A stretch of DNA of 64,000 nucleotides from Membranihabitans marinus (GTDB taxonomy: Bacteria > Bacteroidota > Bacteroidia > Chitinophagales > Saprospiraceae). Numbering within the stretch: the first letter of the stretch is position 1; each line of letters starts with the position of its first letter. Positions 62,135-64,000 of the stretch are shown here, in pieces. The position numbers and the translations under genes are program-made. The notes under the pieces were generated by a model. That model was given only the letters and a program-made list of their open reading frames with translations, was not told the origin of the DNA and did not search any database. Location of the stretch: the NCBI RefSeq assembly GCF_019802045.1, contig NZ_JAHVHU010000013.1, positions 1-64,000 on the forward strand, given 5' to 3'.

Positions 62135-62241
62135 TGATATTTTTTAATCAAATTGATCGGATAAGCACTATAGCTGCGGTTCTCCAACTATGCTATTGAG
62201 ATATTTCGAATTGCCCTTTGGGTTGTATTCAACTATTCTAC

Positions 62242-63201
62242 TTACGAAAATGCTTTCCGGATTCGCTCGAGGCTTTTTGGAAGGGCTGTCTTTGGATCCT
62301 CCTTGCCTTCAAATTCCACAGAAACATAGCCCTGGTATCCGGCATCCTGGAATATTTTAGCCACGCGGTCGTAGTCAATGTCAAGCGTATACCAGGTACC
62401 ACCGCCATAATAGGTTTTGGCCTGGATCAGACTTGTCTGCGGAGCCATCATCTCCAACTGTTCGTACGAGTTTTCCAAAAAGTTGCCGGTGTCCGAGGTG
62501 ATCTGAAACCATGGAGAATCTACCGCATCAACTATACGTAATACACCCGCAGCAGTACGGCCCAGCCCCCAGTGGTTTTCCAGGCCGATCGTGACACCGC
62601 ATTTCTCGGCAGTAGGTATGCATCGTTCGATCGCATCGATCACCCATTCAAAGCCCTGGTCTTCGGTATAGCCATCGAGAATTGGTTCGATTCCTTTATT
62701 CGCCATGAGTTCATTGAAGGATTTGATGGTCCCCCATCGTCCTGTATTGAGGCGCATGGTGGGAATACCCAGTTGATACGCTAACTCGATCTGATGTATG
62801 GTTTTCTCGATTTCTGATTCCCGTTTTTCTTTGTCCGGATAGACAAATCCCTGGTGTGTTGAAAATCCCATGAGATCCAACCCCGCATGGAAAGCACGAC
62901 GTTTTAGCTGCTGGAGATATCCATTGTCATCGGACTTCATCTGAATTAGCAGCAGTTCCACCCCGTCAAATCCCATCGAAGCAGCTTGATCAATGCAGTA
63001 TTCGATGGGTGTATCTTCCTTTGGCCCCTTGAATCGCCAAAAAGAATAGGTGGAAACCCCAATGGGGTTTGCTTTTTTGATGGAATTTGAATCGCGCCCC
63101 CTATCTGTTGTACGAGCAATCGTATGAGGTGCTATGCCCATAACCGGTGCGGTAATAAGACATTTCTGCAGGAAAGATCTCCGAGTAGAGTTTTTTGACA
63201 T
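62242..63201 (-). CDS. Tat-exported sugar phosphate isomerase/epimerase-like TIM barrel
   Basis: A 319-residue protein. TRRSFLQK near residue 6 plus a hydrophobic stretch and an AxA-like site form a Tat signal. The rest is an AP-endonuclease/xylose-isomerase-2 TIM barrel: GFDGVELLLIQM, GVTIGLENHWGLG, FQITSDTGNF and YVSVEFEGKEDPKTALPKSLERI, with the acidic and histidine metal ligands in place. It probably isomerises or epimerises a sugar in the periplasm. Its substrate is unknown and no sugar operon adjoins it. Confidence 0.88.
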   Translation of the reverse strand: MSKNSTRRSFLQKCLITAPVMGIAPHTIARTTDRGRDSNSIKKANPIGVSTYSFWRFKGPKEDTPIEYCIDQAASMGFDGVELLLIQMKSDDNGYLQQLKRRAFHAGLDLMGFSTHQGFVYPDKEKRESEIEKTIHQIELAYQLGIPTMRLNTGRWGTIKSFNELMANKGIEPILDGYTEDQGFEWVIDAIERCIPTAEKCGVTIGLENHWGLGRTAAGVLRIVDAVDSPWFQITSDTGNFLENSYEQLEMMAPQTSLIQAKTYYGGGTWYTLDIDYDRVAKIFQDAGYQGYVSVEFEGKEDPKTALPKSLERIRKAFS

Positions 63202-63424
63202 GATAGCAAATTTGGTTTTTGATCATACTTGAATATAGTAAAATTTTAGTAATTATTAAAAAAATGATTTCTGCAGTAAGTGGAAGTCGGATGAAAGTAG
63301 TAAACGGAGATTTGGTTTAAATTTCGATATTTACCTCTGTTTAAAAAATGAATTTAAACCAATTGGATTTGGAATTGACGTATAAGATGATGTAGGTGTT
63401 CACAGATTATCGAGAAAAAACAAA

Positions 63425-63453
63425 GGAATAACCGGAGTAACACCGATTATTCC
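63425..63453. promoter_or_regulatory. Hairpin upstream of the potassium channel gene
   Basis: GGAATAACCGG (63425-63435) and CCGATTATTCC (63443-63453) pair in 10 of 11 positions. There is no T-run. It lies immediately before the first possible start codon of the channel (63459) and may be a leader structure if translation begins at 63534. Confidence 0.35.
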
Positions 63454-63533
63454 TGACGATGGTCATCGAAGAATACCTCGGAATATGCGACAAGAATGAA
63501 ACTAAATGGTATGAGCTCCATAAAATTAAAGAA

Positions 63534-63866
63534 ATGATTTTTTTTAAGTCCGTATTGAATTTTCTTCGGGATCGAAATTATCGACACTTATTGATGACTA
63601 CCATCGTTATTTTACTCGCAGGTAGTGTTGTGTTTCACTACTTGGAAGGGTGGGATTATGTGGATGCGTTGTATTTTTCGATCATCACTTTAACGACCAT
63701 TGGATATGGTGATTTTACACCGCAGACCACGGGTGGTAAGTTGTTTACCATTTTTTATATAATAGTTGGAATAGGGATTATTCTGGCTTTTATCAATACC
63801 ATTTATACGCACTATCGAACCATAACTTTTCGGGAAGATAAAGGTCATACTCGGGATAAAGACTGA
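63534..63866 (+). CDS. Two-helix potassium channel
   Basis: A 110-residue protein from ATG 63534 (an in-frame ATG at 63459 would add 25 residues; either is possible). Two membrane helices flank a pore loop with the selectivity filter TTIGYGDFTPQT. The length and layout fit the Ion_trans_2 family, with a short C-terminal charged tail and no RCK domain. It should assemble as a tetramer in the inner membrane. The rest of the window (63867-64000) contains no gene I can support. Confidence 0.87.
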   Translation: MIFFKSVLNFLRDRNYRHLLMTTIVILLAGSVVFHYLEGWDYVDALYFSIITLTTIGYGDFTPQTTGGKLFTIFYIIVGIGIILAFINTIYTHYRTITFREDKGHTRDKD

Positions 63867-64000
63867 CAGTCAGACTAATAAATTGATGCTATAAGTTGAC
63901 CTGAGCCTTTCGCCCCGTTGTGTCACGGACTGACCAGCTGTATTGTAACTTCTGCGATGCCCTCTAAATTTGCCTGACGGCTGTGCTGTGAAATTTCAAA

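Noticed and set aside
62129-62153. ATTTGAT/ATCAAAT inverted repeat after the BaiN-type gene
   Set aside because: A-T rich, short and without T-run; resembles chance, although its half-site recalls the fucose array.

Overview
The window looks like a chromosomal segment of a Bacteroidota bacterium, probably Saprospiria- or Chitinophagia-like, though no single marker settles the class. Signs of this are promoters of the type TTTG-N19-21-TAnnTTTG (rpmI, both tRNAs, padR), few Shine-Dalgarno sites, an infC-rpmI-rplT block, ClpC with a UVR segment, and families common in this phylum (DUF3667, DUF2795, GbsR-type regulator with a TolC/MFP/RND pump, altronase-family dehydratase in a fucose operon). 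No ribosomal RNA operon, phage, plasmid module, CRISPR array or complete insertion sequence is visible. A 68-base gene fragment at the left edge cannot be identified.

Layout. 0.2-6.0 kb (minus): six-gene operon with a TetR regulator, an outer-membrane barrel, a LolD-like ATPase, two FtsX/LolC-like permeases and a LolA-fold periplasmic protein, with a repeat element before the last gene. 6.1-6.9 kb: gene-poor stretch. 7.0-13.2 kb (plus): GbsR/MarR-type regulator and a tripartite RND efflux pump behind a perfect palindromic operator. 13.4-16.2 kb: conserved 516-residue protein of unknown function and a BBP2-type porin. 16.3-24.7 kb: housekeeping block (rpsU, tRNA-Lys, rnz, STAS protein, clpC, infC, rpmI, rplT, queA, DUF2795 protein, cmk). 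24.7-28.5 kb (minus): membrane proteins and a sulfur module (MBL-rhodanese protein with a split YeeE/YedE transporter). 28.9-34.4 kb: dnaE with a redoxin, cutC and a lipoprotein.

34.5-40.0 kb (plus) holds what looks like a complete non-phosphorylating L-fucose pathway: mutarotase, SDR dehydrogenase, lactonase, altronase-family dehydratase, second SDR and FAH-family hydrolase, ending in pyruvate and lactate. Its upstream region is packed with ATCAAA half-sites. 41.6-46.8 kb (minus) is a pectin/polysaccharide locus: a pectate lyase pseudogene that lost its catalytic core, an intact PL10 pectate lyase, a DUF1593 protein and a secreted beta-helix protein.

46.9-64 kb is mixed: two related flavoproteins, cold-shock protein, YjdM-like zinc protein, an astacin-like metzincin paired with an exported protein of unknown function behind a strong leader hairpin, PspC/PadR pair, antiporter, an Ate1-like transferase almost fused to a dipeptide epimerase, phosphoglucomutase, initiator tRNA, disulfide reductase, a Tat-exported TIM-barrel protein and a small potassium channel.

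The best candidates for undescribed biology are the TetR-controlled Lol-like operon, the metzincin/exported-protein pair, and the Ate1-like/epimerase pair. A family of short palindromes with a CTTTAG/CTAAAG core is scattered between genes and clusters near 52.7-53.0 kb.
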